From contig JAFEKX020000001.1 in NCBI GenBank assembly GCA_016893485.2, positions 620,001 to 684,000 on the forward strand: a stretch of 64,000 nt of DNA. The letters are read 5' to 3'. Made by a program: the position numbers and the translations under genes. The stretch comes from Streptomyces sp. P3 (GTDB taxonomy: Bacteria; Actinomycetota; Actinomycetes; Streptomycetales; Streptomycetaceae). Under the pieces are notes generated by a model. It was not told the origin of the DNA. It saw only the letters and a program-made list of their open reading frames with translations, and did not search any database. Below are positions 20,461 through 30,060 of the stretch, piece after piece. The stretch's first letter is position 1; every line of letters starts with the position of its first letter.

Positions 20461-21085
20461 TCACTTCCCGAACGCCTGACGGAACTTGGCGATGGTCTCG
20501 GGCGAGGCTACGTTCGCACCGCACGGCGGGACGACGCCGTCCTTGGCACCCACGATGTAGTGCTCGCCCGCCGAGAACGTCAGCGTCTCCGGGACCCTGG
20601 TGTCGGCGACGAGTTCGACCGTCTCCGCGCCGCCGCCCTTGAACCACTCGTCGGCATGGAACGTGACCGTCGCGTCCTTGACGGACGTGACCGTGCCGGC
20701 GAAGAGGGTCGGGTACGAGCCCAGTGTCTCGGGGGCTCGGCTCCACGCACTTGGCGGAGCCTCCCTGTGCGGTGAGCCGCAGCGCACCTGCCGGGGCCGA
20801 TGTGCCGGCCGTGGCCGAACGGCCGTTGCCGTCACCGCTGTTGGCCATGATTCCTCCCGCGACGCCACCGCCGAGGACGAGCAGCGCGCCGGCCGCCGCG
20901 AGTCCGACGAGATGACGGCGTCCCCATCCCGCGGTCGTCGCGGCGACGGCGGCGGTCGCCGACTGAAGTGCGGTGTCGGTGTTCAAGGTGGCCTCCACAA
21001 GGCGGTCGATGTCGGGCGGCGGAGCAAGGCGGGTCCGTGCCGGGTCCGCGGACTTCAGCCGGGCCAGCAACTCGTCGTCATTCAC
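20461..21085 (-). CDS. Membrane-anchored protein coupled to an ECF sigma factor, one frameshift
   Basis: About 207 residues. A soluble head (NDDELLARLKSADPARTR) is followed by one hydrophobic segment (HLVGLAAAGALLVLGGGVAGG), a short linker and an extracytoplasmic domain ending VASPETIAKFRQAFGK. The frame breaks at 20731-20735, where five Gs should probably be four. The GTG at 21085 overlaps the sigma factor TGA (GTGA). Topology and coupling are those of an anti-sigma or sigma-regulated envelope protein. No zinc-binding anti-sigma motif is visible, so the function is inferred from context. Confidence 0.7.
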
Positions 21086-21651
21086 TGACTGCTCCTTCCT
21101 TCATCCCTCTTGTGTCCGGGCCGTCCGGCATCCTTTCGCTCCAGCTGTGCGGCGAGTCGCGCCTTCGCCCGGTGGAGCCGGATACTCACCGCGTTGGAGG
21201 TCAGCCCGGTCGCCTCCCCGATCTGGCGGGGCGCCAGGCCCTCCCAGGCCCACAGCCGCACCACCTCGCGGTCCAGTGCCCCGAGGGCGTCGAGCGCGGC
21301 ATGCAGCTCGCTGTGATCGGCGTCCGCCGCCGGAGCGTCCTCCTGGGTCCGGATCAGCCGCTCCACCAGCCGGAGCCTGCGCCCGTCGGCCCGGCGGGCG
21401 TTCGCGAGACACCCGCGCGCGACGCCGTAGCACCACGGCAGTACGTCAGCGGGGTCAGGCACCGGATCCGTTCCGAGCCCCGGCACATCGTCGATCCGGC
21501 GCCACAGCACGAGCATCGTCTCCGACAGGACGTCCTCGACCAGGTCGGCACTCGTGCGGCGCAGCAGATACCGGTGCAGCGGTTCCACCACCAGGTGCGC
21601 CAGTCCTTCGAAGCGCGCCCGCCGCAACCGGCGCGCCTCCTGTTCCGTCAT
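21082..21651 (-). CDS. ECF-family RNA polymerase sigma factor
   Basis: This 189-residue sigma-70-type factor has region 2 (LVEDVLSETMLVLWRRIDDV) and region 4 (LDALGALDREVVRLWAWEGL, then APRQIGEATGLTSNAVSIRL and HRAKARL). Region 3 is absent, as expected for group IV factors. The ATG at 21651 is chosen because longer readings add only Arg/Pro-rich sequence. It is the upstream gene of a two-gene operon with the membrane protein and lies divergent to the MarR gene. Confidence 0.9.
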   Translation of the reverse strand: MTEQEARRLRRARFEGLAHLVVEPLHRYLLRRTSADLVEDVLSETMLVLWRRIDDVPGLGTDPVPDPADVLPWCYGVARGCLANARRADGRRLRLVERLIRTQEDAPAADADHSELHAALDALGALDREVVRLWAWEGLAPRQIGEATGLTSNAVSIRLHRAKARLAAQLERKDAGRPGHKRDEGRSSQ

Positions 21652-21768
21652 CGATTCCACACCCCGTACTGTCCGGCAGCGGCCGGTTCCTTTCAGCGTC
21701 CGGCGTGGGCACGGCGGTTGGTCACACACGATCCACGCCCAGATCTTGTTTCAAGCTACATCTAAGTA

Positions 21769-21783
21769 CATAATGGCGTTATG
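21769..21783. promoter_or_regulatory. Candidate MarR operator overlapping the MarR start codon
   Basis: The sequence CATAA-TGGCG-TTATG is an exact 5-bp inverted repeat with a 5-bp spacer. It ends on the ATG of the MarR gene, inside the most A+T-rich patch of the neighbourhood. Its position fits autorepression of the MarR-transporter operon. This is inference. Confidence 0.5.
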
Positions 21784-22239
21784 CATAAGCGGGTTATGGA
21801 TCCGGCGCTCCCCGAGACCTCGCCGGAGGAGCTGATCATCGCCGTCGAGCGGATGGTCCGTTACGTCCGCCAGAGCGCCGTCACAGGAGGGCTGAGCATG
21901 GCCGCCTCCGCCGTGCTCGGGCGCCTCGGCCGTGAGGGTCCGTGCCGTCTGACCGACCTGGCCCGGGCCGAGGGCGCCTCCCAGCCGAACATGACGCAGC
22001 TCGTCACCCGGCTGGAGCGCGCGGACCTGGTCCGGCGCACCGCGGACAGCAGCGACGGCCGGGGCGTCCTCGTGGAGGCGACCGAAGCAGGGCTGGAGGT
22101 CTCCCGGCAGCGGCGCGCCGAACGCGCCCACGCCCTCGACCTGCTCATCGAGGAACTGAGCGAGCCGGAACAACAGGCGGTACGAATCGCCCTCCCGGCC
22201 CTCGCCCGAGCGATCCAGGACCACCACGACCGGGCCTGA
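21781..22239 (+). CDS. MarR-family transcriptional regulator
   Basis: The 152-residue intact protein has a winged-helix core: LGRLGREGPCRLTDLARAEG, ASQPNMTQLVTRLERADLV as recognition helix, and RRTADSSDGRGVLVEATEAG as wing. This is typical MarR sequence. It probably represses the transporter 42 bases downstream and itself, releasing on binding a phenolic or toxic ligand. ATG at 21781 and a second in-frame ATG at 21796 are both possible starts. Confidence 0.9.
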   Translation: MHKRVMDPALPETSPEELIIAVERMVRYVRQSAVTGGLSMAASAVLGRLGREGPCRLTDLARAEGASQPNMTQLVTRLERADLVRRTADSSDGRGVLVEATEAGLEVSRQRRAERAHALDLLIEELSEPEQQAVRIALPALARAIQDHHDRA

Positions 22240-22281
22240 CGTCGCCGCATCCCCCTTCAACTCCTTGGAGGACAAGCACAC

Positions 22282-23961
22282 ATGAGCGTACGAAACGGAT
22301 CTGCGGCCGGCCCGTTCCGGCAGCCCAAGGCTGTCTGGGCCGTCGCGTTCGCCTGCGTCATCTCGTTCATGGGCATCGGGCTCGTCGACCCGATCCTGCC
22401 CGCCCTGGCCAAGAGCCTGCGCGCCACGCCGAGCCAGGTCTCCCTGCTGTTCAGCAGCTATCTGATCGTGACGGCGGTGGCGATGCTGTTCGTGGGCTGG
22501 TTCTCCAGCCGCTTCGGCGCCAAGCGCACCCTCGTCACCGGTCTCGCGGTCATCGTGGTCTTCGCCGCCCTGGCCGGCACCTCGGGTTCCATCAACGGGA
22601 TCGTCGGCTTCCGCGCCGGCTGGGGTCTCGGCAACGCCCTGTTCATCGCCACCTCCCTGGCCGTCATCGTCGCCTCGGCCAGCGGCGGGTTCGGCGGCGC
22701 GATCATCCTGTACGAGACGGCACTCGGCCTCGGGATCGCCGTAGGGCCGCTGCTCGGCGGCGAGTTGGGCGGCATCAGCTGGCGCGGCCCGTTCTTCGGC
22801 GTCGCGGTCCTGATGGCCGTAGCGCTGATCGCCACGGTCCTGTTCGTGCCGGACCTGCCCAAGCCCGCGCGGGTCACGTCACCCCTCGCCCCGCTGAAGG
22901 CGCTGCGCCACCGCGGTCTGCTGACGATGGGCGTCATGGCGCTGCTCTACAACTGGGGCTTCTTCACGATGCTCGGCTACGCCCCCTACCCCATGGAGCT
23001 GGACGCCCACCGGCTCGGTCTCGTGTTCACCGGGTGGGGGCTGCTCGTGGCCGCGTTCAGCGTGTTCTTCGCCCCGCGCCTCCAGGCCCGGTTCGGTACC
23101 GCGCCCGTCCTCTACGTCAATCTGGTCGGCCTCGCCATGGTGATGGCCGTGATCGCGGCGGGTGTCGCGACACCGACCGTGGTCATCGTGGCGGTCATCG
23201 TCAGCGGCGCGTTCATCGGCATCAACAACACCCTCACCACCCAGGCCGTCATGCTGGTCTCGCCGGTGGAACGCCCGGTCGCCTCCTCCGCGTACGGCTT
23301 CCTGCGCTTCATCGGCGGCGGTCTGGCCCCGTACGTGGCGGGCAAGCTCGCCGACGCGACCGACCTGAGCGTCCCCTTCTACCTGGGCGCGGCCACCTTC
23401 CTGCTCGCCGTCCCGGTCCTCGCCAGCGGCCACGGGCTGCTCCGAGAGGCCGAACAGCGCGGTGGCGAGGGCGAGTCCGTCGCGCCGACGCTCATCCCCG
23501 TGGGCCGCGCCGCGCAGGGCACCATGCCTGCGGTCATCGTGGCCGTGGCCGCCCACGAGCGGGCCGCCGCCATCGTCGCCGCCGCGGCCCGGCTCGCCCG
23601 CGACACGGGGAGCCCGTTGGAGGTCGTGCACGTCCAACTGACCGCCGTGGTCGAGGAACAGGCCTCCGACACGGAGACCCACGACGGAGCCCGTGCCGCC
23701 GTCACCGCCCACCTCGACCGCCTCGCCGGGCAGGGCGTCATGGCGACCGGCCAGATCCTCACGACCGTCGGCGACCACACCGCCGCAGGCCGCGTCCTGG
23801 CCCTGCACGCCACCGACACCGGCGCCCGCGCCATCGCCGTGGGCCGCTCACCGCACGGCCCGCTCACCCAGTTCGCGGAGGGCAGCTTCACCACCGCCCT
23901 CACGCATGCGGCCACCTGCACGGTCGTGCTCGTCGCCCCCGACACCGCACCACGCCCCTGA
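22282..23961 (+). CDS. MFS transporter fused to a universal stress protein domain
   Basis: 559 residues, intact. Residues 1 to about 400 are a drug-efflux type MFS carrier with the loop SSRFGAKRTLV after the second helix and motif-C-like VGPLLGGELGGISWRGPFF. Residues from about 415 (TMPAVIVAVAAHERAAAIVA) to the end form a cytoplasmic UspA-like domain. It contains VVHVQLTAV, DTGARAIAVGRSPHGP and a terminal strand CTVVLVAPD. The ATP-binding G-x2-G-x9-G-S/T motif is only partly recognisable (GRSPHG ... EGSFT). GGAGG precedes the ATG. It is co-transcribed with MarR and probably exports a compound that MarR senses. Confidence 0.88.
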   Translation: MSVRNGSAAGPFRQPKAVWAVAFACVISFMGIGLVDPILPALAKSLRATPSQVSLLFSSYLIVTAVAMLFVGWFSSRFGAKRTLVTGLAVIVVFAALAGTSGSINGIVGFRAGWGLGNALFIATSLAVIVASASGGFGGAIILYETALGLGIAVGPLLGGELGGISWRGPFFGVAVLMAVALIATVLFVPDLPKPARVTSPLAPLKALRHRGLLTMGVMALLYNWGFFTMLGYAPYPMELDAHRLGLVFTGWGLLVAAFSVFFAPRLQARFGTAPVLYVNLVGLAMVMAVIAAGVATPTVVIVAVIVSGAFIGINNTLTTQAVMLVSPVERPVASSAYGFLRFIGGGLAPYVAGKLADATDLSVPFYLGAATFLLAVPVLASGHGLLREAEQRGGEGESVAPTLIPVGRAAQGTMPAVIVAVAAHERAAAIVAAAARLARDTGSPLEVVHVQLTAVVEEQASDTETHDGARAAVTAHLDRLAGQGVMATGQILTTVGDHTAAGRVLALHATDTGARAIAVGRSPHGPLTQFAEGSFTTALTHAATCTVVLVAPDTAPRP

Positions 23962-24148
23962 CGTCGGCGACCCTGCCGGCCCTGCGCGACGGCGCGGCCT
24001 GACCGACACGTCGTCGCGGCGACGAGACGTGGCGGGCCCGAGGACGGACGGGGCCGCCAGGCGCGTATGCCGTCCGAAAGGCGGCCCGAGTCTGAAGGCA
24101 GCATGAGAATGTGTGTGAGCCCCGCAGACCTGGGCAGACGCGGCCGAT

Positions 24149-25445
24149 ATGAGCACCCTTCAGCGGAGCGCGGCGGACGACGTCACGGAGCAGAGCCCCG
24201 ATGTGCGAGCGGCGCCGCCGCTCGTGCCCGTGTCGGGGGCGCGGGGCAGAGGCGGCGGGCGGGGTTTCTCGTCGGTGCTGCGCGGTGGCGGGCGGGTGGC
24301 GGGGCTCGACGGGCTGCGGACGGTCGCCGTGGTGCTGGTGATCGTCTATCACGTGCAGCCGGAGCTGATCCCGGGTGGCTCGGTCGGCGTGGACGTGTTC
24401 TTCACGATCAGCGGTTTCGTCATCACCCGGGTGCTGGTCGGCGAGTACGCCCGTACCGGTGGCATCGGACTGTGGTCGTTCTACAAGCGCCGCTGGCAGC
24501 GGCTGATGCCGGCCCTGCTGGTGATGTGCGCGGTGACCGCCCTGCTGTCCGTGGCGTTCGCGCTGCCGCTGTTCCGCGGGGCCTGGGTCGCGGCGGCGCT
24601 GGCAGCGGGTCGGTGGTCAATCTCGTACGGGCCGGGAGCTCCGGGACGTACTCGGATCTCACCGCGCCGCTCAGCCACACCTGGTCCCTGGGCGTGGAGG
24701 AGCAGTTCTATCTCGCCTGGCCGCTCCTGCTGCTCGTCCTGCTGCGGCACGCGACCGCCCGCGCCGTGCTGGCCTGGGTCGGGGTGCTGTGCGTCCTGCC
24801 GGTGCTCTGGCGGACGATGCTGTGGGATCCGTCGGCCGCGCACCGGATCTACAACGGCCCCGACACCCGCGCCGACCAACTCCTTGTGGGCGCCCTGCTG
24901 GCCCTCGTCCTGGCCCGGCTGCGCGCCGACGACCCCGCCTCGCGTCGCTGCGCCGTTGGGCGGGACGCCTCTGCCGGCCCGCGCTCGCGCTGCTGGGGCT
25001 GATCGCCTGGCAGATTCCGATCACCGAGGTGAGCGCGTGGAACCCCGTCTGGTACACGGTCGGTTTCCTCGCCGCCGCCCTGCTGACGGCCTGCGTCGTC
25101 GCCGCGCTGGAACTGTGCCCCCGGTCCTGGCCGACCCGCCTGCTGTCGCTCTCCGTGCCGGTCTGGATCGGACGCAACCTCAGCTACGGGATGTACCTGT
25201 GGCACTACCCGGTCATCCGTCTGCTGCACGACCTCGGTGTGGTCGGCGACGCCCTGCTGCCCGCGGGCCTCGCGGCCACGTTCGCCGCGGCCCTCGCCTC
25301 GTACGCCCTCGTCGAACGGCCTCTGCTGCGACGCGGCCGGTCCTCCCGTGCCGTGAAGGCAGGCCTCGCCGGGGCGGCCGTCCGGCCTACGCCGGGTCCG
25401 CCGCCGCCGTGCTCGGTGCCTGCGTCCCCGTACTGCCGAACCTGA
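24149..25445 (+). CDS. Acyltransferase 3 (OafA/YrhL-type) membrane protein, frameshifted
   Basis: An integral-membrane O-acyltransferase of about 430 residues. It shows the family start GLDGLRTVAVVLVIVYHVQP with its catalytic-type His, then GSVGVDVFFTISGFVITRVL, the mid motif LSHTWSLGVEEQFYLAWPLL and the late LSYGMYLWHYPVIRLLHDL. Breaks lie near 24610 and 24955. It probably acetylates or acylates a cell-surface or secreted glycan. The last 59 bases overlap the end of the converging MFS gene, so a further indel near the C terminus may hide an earlier stop. Confidence 0.85.
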
Positions 25446-26650
25446 CCCCCTTGGCCTCCTTGCCGACCGCGCTCAGCACAATCACCAGCGCCAGCGCGGG
25501 AGTTACGGTCCACGCCATCGCCACCGGATAGCCGTGGTGCTCGGCGATGGCTTCCTGGATCGGGAGGTTGAGGGCCGCGATGAGGTTGCCGAGCTGGTAG
25601 GTGACCCCGGGGTAGAAGCCGCGGATGGTGTCCGGGCTCATCTCGGTCAGGTGCGCGGGGATGACACCCCACGCGCCCTGGACGCACACCTGCATCAGGA
25701 AGGACGAGAGCATCAGCCAGCCCACGGCGGTGGACAGCACGAAGAACGGCACGACGACCAGGCCCGCCGCCGCCGCGATCATGATCGTACGGCGGCGTCC
25801 GAGCCGCTCGGAGTACGCCCCGAGGACCATGCCGCCGATGATGGCGCCGATGTTGTAGACCACGGCGATCGCGATCGCGGTGTCCGGGGACAGGCCCAGG
25901 CCCTTCTTCACGAAGGTCGGGTAGATGTCCTGGGTGCCGTGCGACATCCAGTTGAAGGCGGTCATCAGCGCCACCAGGTACACGAACCGCCGTAGGACGG
26001 CCGGGTTCCTGAACACCTGGTAGGCCGGAGTGCGGTTGAGTTTGACGCTCTTCTCCCACACCTCGCTCTCCTCCACCCGGGAGCGCACCCACAGCGAGAC
26101 CAGCGCGGGCACCAGGCTGAAGGCGAACAACCCCCGCCAGCCGAAGGCGGGTTCGATGACGAAGAACGCCACGGCGGCGAGCAGATAGCCCAGCGAGTAG
26201 CCGCTCTGCAGCAGGCCCGACCAGAAGCCGCGCCGGTCGGCCGGGATCTTCTCCATGGCGAGCGCCGCGCCCAGGCCCCACTCGCCGCCCATGCCGATGC
26301 CGTACAGCAGGCGCAGGACCAGCAGCACGGTGTAGTTCGGGGCGAAGGCGCAGGCGAAGCCGATGACCGAGTAGAAGGCGACGTCGACCATGAGCGGGGT
26401 GCGGCGGCCCTTTGCGGTCGGCCCACAGGCCGAAGAGGAGGGCGCCGACCGGTCGCATCACCAGGGTGGCGGTGGTGAGGAACGCCATGTCGGTGAGGGA
26501 GACATGGAAGTCGTCGGCGATCTCGCTGTAGACGAGGACGACGAGGAAGTAGTCGAAGGCGTCCATCGCCCAGCCCAAGTAGGCGGCGACGAAGGCGTTG
26601 CGCTGATCCCTGGTGAGTCCCGCTGCCTGCTCCCGGACGGTGTTCAGCAT
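25387..26650 (-). CDS. MFS transporter, carboxylate/sugar-acid type, one frameshift
   Basis: About 420 residues. The N terminus AYLGWAMDAFDYFLVVLVYSE resembles the first helix of lactate-, sialate- and carboxylate-type MFS symporters. LYGIGMGGEWGLGAALAME and GRRRTIMIAAAAGL are typical loops and helices. The frame breaks near 26400, where the first cytoplasmic loop (FGLWADRKGRR) should continue. The ATG at 26650 is the natural start. It lies 208 bases downstream of the rhamnosidase gene on the same strand. The substrate is unknown. Confidence 0.85.
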
Positions 26651-26858
26651 CCCGGCCCTCCCTCGGTCCGCGGGTCACGCTAGGTGCGCACGGTGGGGCG
26701 GGCAACGCAAGGGCAGGCAAAACACCCGCCACAACCAGCCAAAGGAACACCCTGTTCACAGGCCCCACGCCAAGTCCTCACAGACGAGGCGGTCCCGGCA
26801 GGGTCAACCCCGGTGCGCCCGCCGGAGGCGAGCGCACCAAGGCATCGGACGGGCAAGG

Positions 26859-29492
26859 TCAGTTGACGCTCCGCTCGGCCACGAAGCTGTGGTCGCCCGC
26901 GCCGACTCCCGCCACGGTGACCACTCCGTCCACCACGCTCACGTCACGGCTCGACGCCCGCCGCCCGTCCCACAGCGTCCGCCGGCCGACACGCACGCGC
27001 AGCCCGCGCGCGTCACCGGGAAGGACCACCGAGCCCTCGGTGTGCCGGGGCACGTGGACGGTGAGCCGGAAGACGCGGGCGCTGTTCTCCCACTCGACGC
27101 CCAAGGGGCCGTGCGGGGTGGGGAGTTGGCCGGTGGCCCAGTCGACGCCGGCGGGCTGCGGGCGTACCTCCCAGGTGGCGAATCCGGGTGAGATCGGGCG
27201 GGCGCCCAGCAGGTTGTTGGTCAGGGCCGGGAGGACACCGGTGGACCAGCCGTGGGCCATGCTGGTGTAGGCGTCCTCGTACAGGGACCCGTTGGGGCCG
27301 ATGCCCTCCCAGTGGGTGATGCCGGGGTCGTTCCTGTCCATCCAGCCGTACATGCGGCGGATCTGGTCGAGCGCCGACTCGCCCTGGCCGCTGAGGAAGC
27401 GGGCCTCGATCTCCGGGTAGGAGGTGAAGGCGTAGACCCGCTGGGAGGCCTGGTCGAAGATGGTGTCGTTGTCCATGAAGGCGTTGCCGTACGGCCGTTG
27501 CGTCGTCGCGTCCAGATGCGCGAGCGCGGAGGCGGCACGGGCCGTGTCGGTGATGCCGGTGACGACGGCGAGGGAGTTGCCGTCCTGCGCGTGCCGTACC
27601 GCGCCCGTCCCGGAGTCGAGGTAGGCACCCGCGTTCGCGTCCCACAGCAGGGAGTTGACGGCCTGCGCGACCTTGTCGGCCCGCGTGCTCCAGCGTGCGG
27701 CGTCGGCCTTCTGCCCGAGCAGGCGGGCCAACTGGGCGGCGTTCTGGAGGGCTTGGACGTAGAGCGCGTTGTAGTAGGTGACGCGGCCGGTGCGGCCCAG
27801 GAAGGCGTAGTCGCCGTAGCCGTCGGTGCCGTTGAGGCCCTTGCTCAGCAGACCGGCGTCGTCCGTGACGCTCGGGTACCAAGTGTCCAGCACCTTCAGC
27901 AGGTTGGGGTAGTAGCGCGTCGCGTACTGCCGGTCCCCGGTGTAGAGAATGTAGTCCCAGCTGCACGTGACCCAGTACAGCGGATAGTCGAAGAGCGGCA
28001 GGGTGTAGTTGCCGATGGAGGCGGGCGGGATCCAGCCGTCGGCGCGCTGGTGGTCGGCGAGGTCGGCCAGGACGTTGCGGGCCGCGGCCGCCGCGTCGTC
28101 GTGGGTGAGGTAGAGGGTGCGCGCGGAGACGGCGAGGTCGCCGACATACGGGTCGCGGTCGCGCTTGGCGCCGTCCTGGAGGACCAACTTCCCTTCCAGG
28201 GTGGCGCTCCACGCGTTGCGGGGGTCGACATCGTCCTGGCGGAAGGTGTCGGTGACGAGTTCGTTGGTGTACGCGGCGCCGTACCAGTAACGATTCAACT
28301 CGTCGTCGGAGCACAGGAACCAGCCGCGGTAGGTGCTCGGTGTGCCGACGTAGGCGGTGAACTGGAGGGCCACGGAGTCGATTTCGACCGTGCCCCAGGG
28401 CTGGGCGGCAGGGCTGTCCGCGGCGAGCGCGTCGAGGCTGATCTTGAGGTAGCGGAATCCGTGCAGGCCGTCCGCGAAGACCTTGTCGCCGGCCTGGAAG
28501 CCTTTGTGGTCGGTCCAGTTGGCGCCCTTGGCGGGTACGGCGAACTGGTCCGTGCCCTGTCCCGCGCCGCCCGCCTGGTCGGAGCGGGTGAAGTCCGAGC
28601 GGTCGGTGAGGAACTGGCGGGTCTCGGAGAACGCGACGCGTACACCTGGGGAGTTGGCGGAGGCCGAGGTGAACTTGATCCGCGGGTAGCCGACGACGAC
28701 CTTGCCGAAGTCCACGGTGACGCTCGGCACGGGTATCGGCTCGACGGGCGCGGGCCAGACCTCGTTGACGCGCGTGAAGTTGCCGTGCGAGGTGTCCTGC
28801 GCGTGCGTCACCGTGATGCGGACGCGGTCGGTGCCGACCTTCTCCGTGAAGGGGACGGCCCTGTGCACCGCGTCGTTGCCGGTGACGGTGGCGGCGGTGT
28901 GCCAGGCGCCGTCGGTCCACACGTCGACGGTGTAGTCGGTCGGTACGCCGTCGCTGTTGGAGATCACGGTGATGCCCTGCAGGGTCGTGACCTGCGGCGC
29001 GGTGATGGTGAGGACGTCGGGGAAGACGCCGAGCGTGTCGTCGTTCAGAAGGTGTCCGGGTTGCCGTCGATCGCGTTGGAGGCGTCGTAGGTGCGCGGCT
29101 GTCCGTCGTTGCCGTTGTTGCCCGCGTGCGCCGACGAGGCCTCGGCCGTGGTGCCGGCGGGCCAGGCAGGAGCCGCGGCGGGCTGCGGGCGCCGCAGGAC
29201 GGATCTCGCCCCGCCCGGCTTCAGCAGGCCGTCGGCGTTCTTCACGTCCCCGGTCGTCGTGACGATCCGCACCGGGCGGACCGTGCGCGAGGACGGCCCC
29301 TGCACGTACCGGTGCCAACCTCCGGAGCGGCGCGGCGAGTTGCCGGTGACGGAAGCGGAGTCTCCCGCCGCGGGAGCGCCGCCGCCGAGGGAGTCCGGTG
29401 GAGAGGGACACCGCCGTGAGTCCCGCGGTGCCCGCGGCGGCCAGGGCCACCCGACGGGAGATGCCCTTGTCCGGTGTGTTCTTCGACGCCAT
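26859..29492 (-). CDS. Secreted GH78-like alpha-L-rhamnosidase with N-terminal sugar-binding region, frameshifted
   Basis: About 877 residues. A Tat-type signal peptide (ISRRVALAAAGTAGLTAVSL) is followed by a discoidin-like segment (ASNAIDGNPDTF), a beta-sandwich and the catalytic (alpha/alpha)6 barrel. GH78 hallmarks are DGAKRDRDPYVGDLAVSART with the catalytic acid region, DYILYTGDRQY, and HWEGIGPNGSLYEDA with MAHGWSTG near the end. Breaks lie near 29395 and 29047. AAGGGGA precedes the ATG at 29492. It should be exported folded and remove terminal rhamnose from plant glycosides or polysaccharides. Other six-hairpin glycosidases cannot be fully excluded. Confidence 0.88.
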   Translation of the reverse strand: MASKNTPDKGISRRVALAAAGTAGLTAVSLSTGLPRRRRSRGGRLRFRHRQLAAPLRRLAPVRAGAVLAHGPPGADRHDDRGREERRRPAEAGRGEIRPAAPAARRGSCLARRHHGRGLVGARGQQRQRRTAAHLRRLQRDRRQPGHLLNDDTLGVFPDVLTITAPQVTTLQGITVISNSDGVPTDYTVDVWTDGAWHTAATVTGNDAVHRAVPFTEKVGTDRVRITVTHAQDTSHGNFTRVNEVWPAPVEPIPVPSVTVDFGKVVVGYPRIKFTSASANSPGVRVAFSETRQFLTDRSDFTRSDQAGGAGQGTDQFAVPAKGANWTDHKGFQAGDKVFADGLHGFRYLKISLDALAADSPAAQPWGTVEIDSVALQFTAYVGTPSTYRGWFLCSDDELNRYWYGAAYTNELVTDTFRQDDVDPRNAWSATLEGKLVLQDGAKRDRDPYVGDLAVSARTLYLTHDDAAAAARNVLADLADHQRADGWIPPASIGNYTLPLFDYPLYWVTCSWDYILYTGDRQYATRYYPNLLKVLDTWYPSVTDDAGLLSKGLNGTDGYGDYAFLGRTGRVTYYNALYVQALQNAAQLARLLGQKADAARWSTRADKVAQAVNSLLWDANAGAYLDSGTGAVRHAQDGNSLAVVTGITDTARAASALAHLDATTQRPYGNAFMDNDTIFDQASQRVYAFTSYPEIEARFLSGQGESALDQIRRMYGWMDRNDPGITHWEGIGPNGSLYEDAYTSMAHGWSTGVLPALTNNLLGARPISPGFATWEVRPQPAGVDWATGQLPTPHGPLGVEWENSARVFRLTVHVPRHTEGSVVLPGDARGLRVRVGRRTLWDGRRASSRDVSVVDGVVTVAGVGAGDHSFVAERSVN

Positions 29493-29780
29493 GCTGTCCC
29501 CTTGAGCGGCAGTGGATTGAATCGTTTCACTCGGCAGCTGCGTGGTGACGCTATCTCGAACACCGGATGCCCGTACAGCGTTGGGACAGAAGTAGTTCCC
29601 GCCACGTTCCGCCCGGAATGAGGGTCGCGCGACGGGCGGACGGCCACACAGGACGCTGATGGATCGCTGACAGGATCTTCGTACGCGGACGGCACGTCGA
29701 CGCCGTGCGACGAAGGTGTCGCCTCGATCGCCACCTCCTCCGCACACGCGGCGAACAGCGCGGTCCCGGACGCGGGGCAT
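29493..29780. promoter_or_regulatory. Divergent control region upstream of the rhamnosidase
   Basis: About 290 bases with no convincing gene. The A+T-richer stretch at 29515-29580 is the likeliest rhamnosidase promoter. No palindromic operator was found by eye. Confidence 0.35.
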
Positions 29781-29941
29781 GTGCGGATCCGGCTCGACGG
29801 CACCCGGCAGGACGTCAACAGGCTCGAGCGTCGCCTCCGGTGGGGATTGGGCCCCGGTCAGAGGGGGACAGCCTGCGTCGGCGCGACTTCGACAGGTACA
29901 AGGTCCAGTGCCAGGTCAAGTCCTTCAGGAGCGACGGCTGA
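29781..29941 (+). CDS. Possible small protein, frameshifted
   Basis: A reading of about 53 residues begins GTG at 29781 as VRIRLDGTRQDVNRLERRLR. After one frame change near 29865 it ends SLRRRDFDRYKVQCQVKSF plus four residues at a TGA. It vaguely recalls small basic actinobacterial proteins of the MRIxxEGT type. There is no good ribosome-binding site and the frame is broken, so this is only a candidate. Confidence 0.3.
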
Positions 29942-30060
29942 CGGGCCCGGGAAAAACGCGGGCGCGGGTCCGCATGCGACCGGGACCGTACGACTTTGGT
30001 CGTTCGCGGGCGCGACGAACGGATGCTGTGCGCGTCGCCGATCGTGTCTACCGTGGGCGC

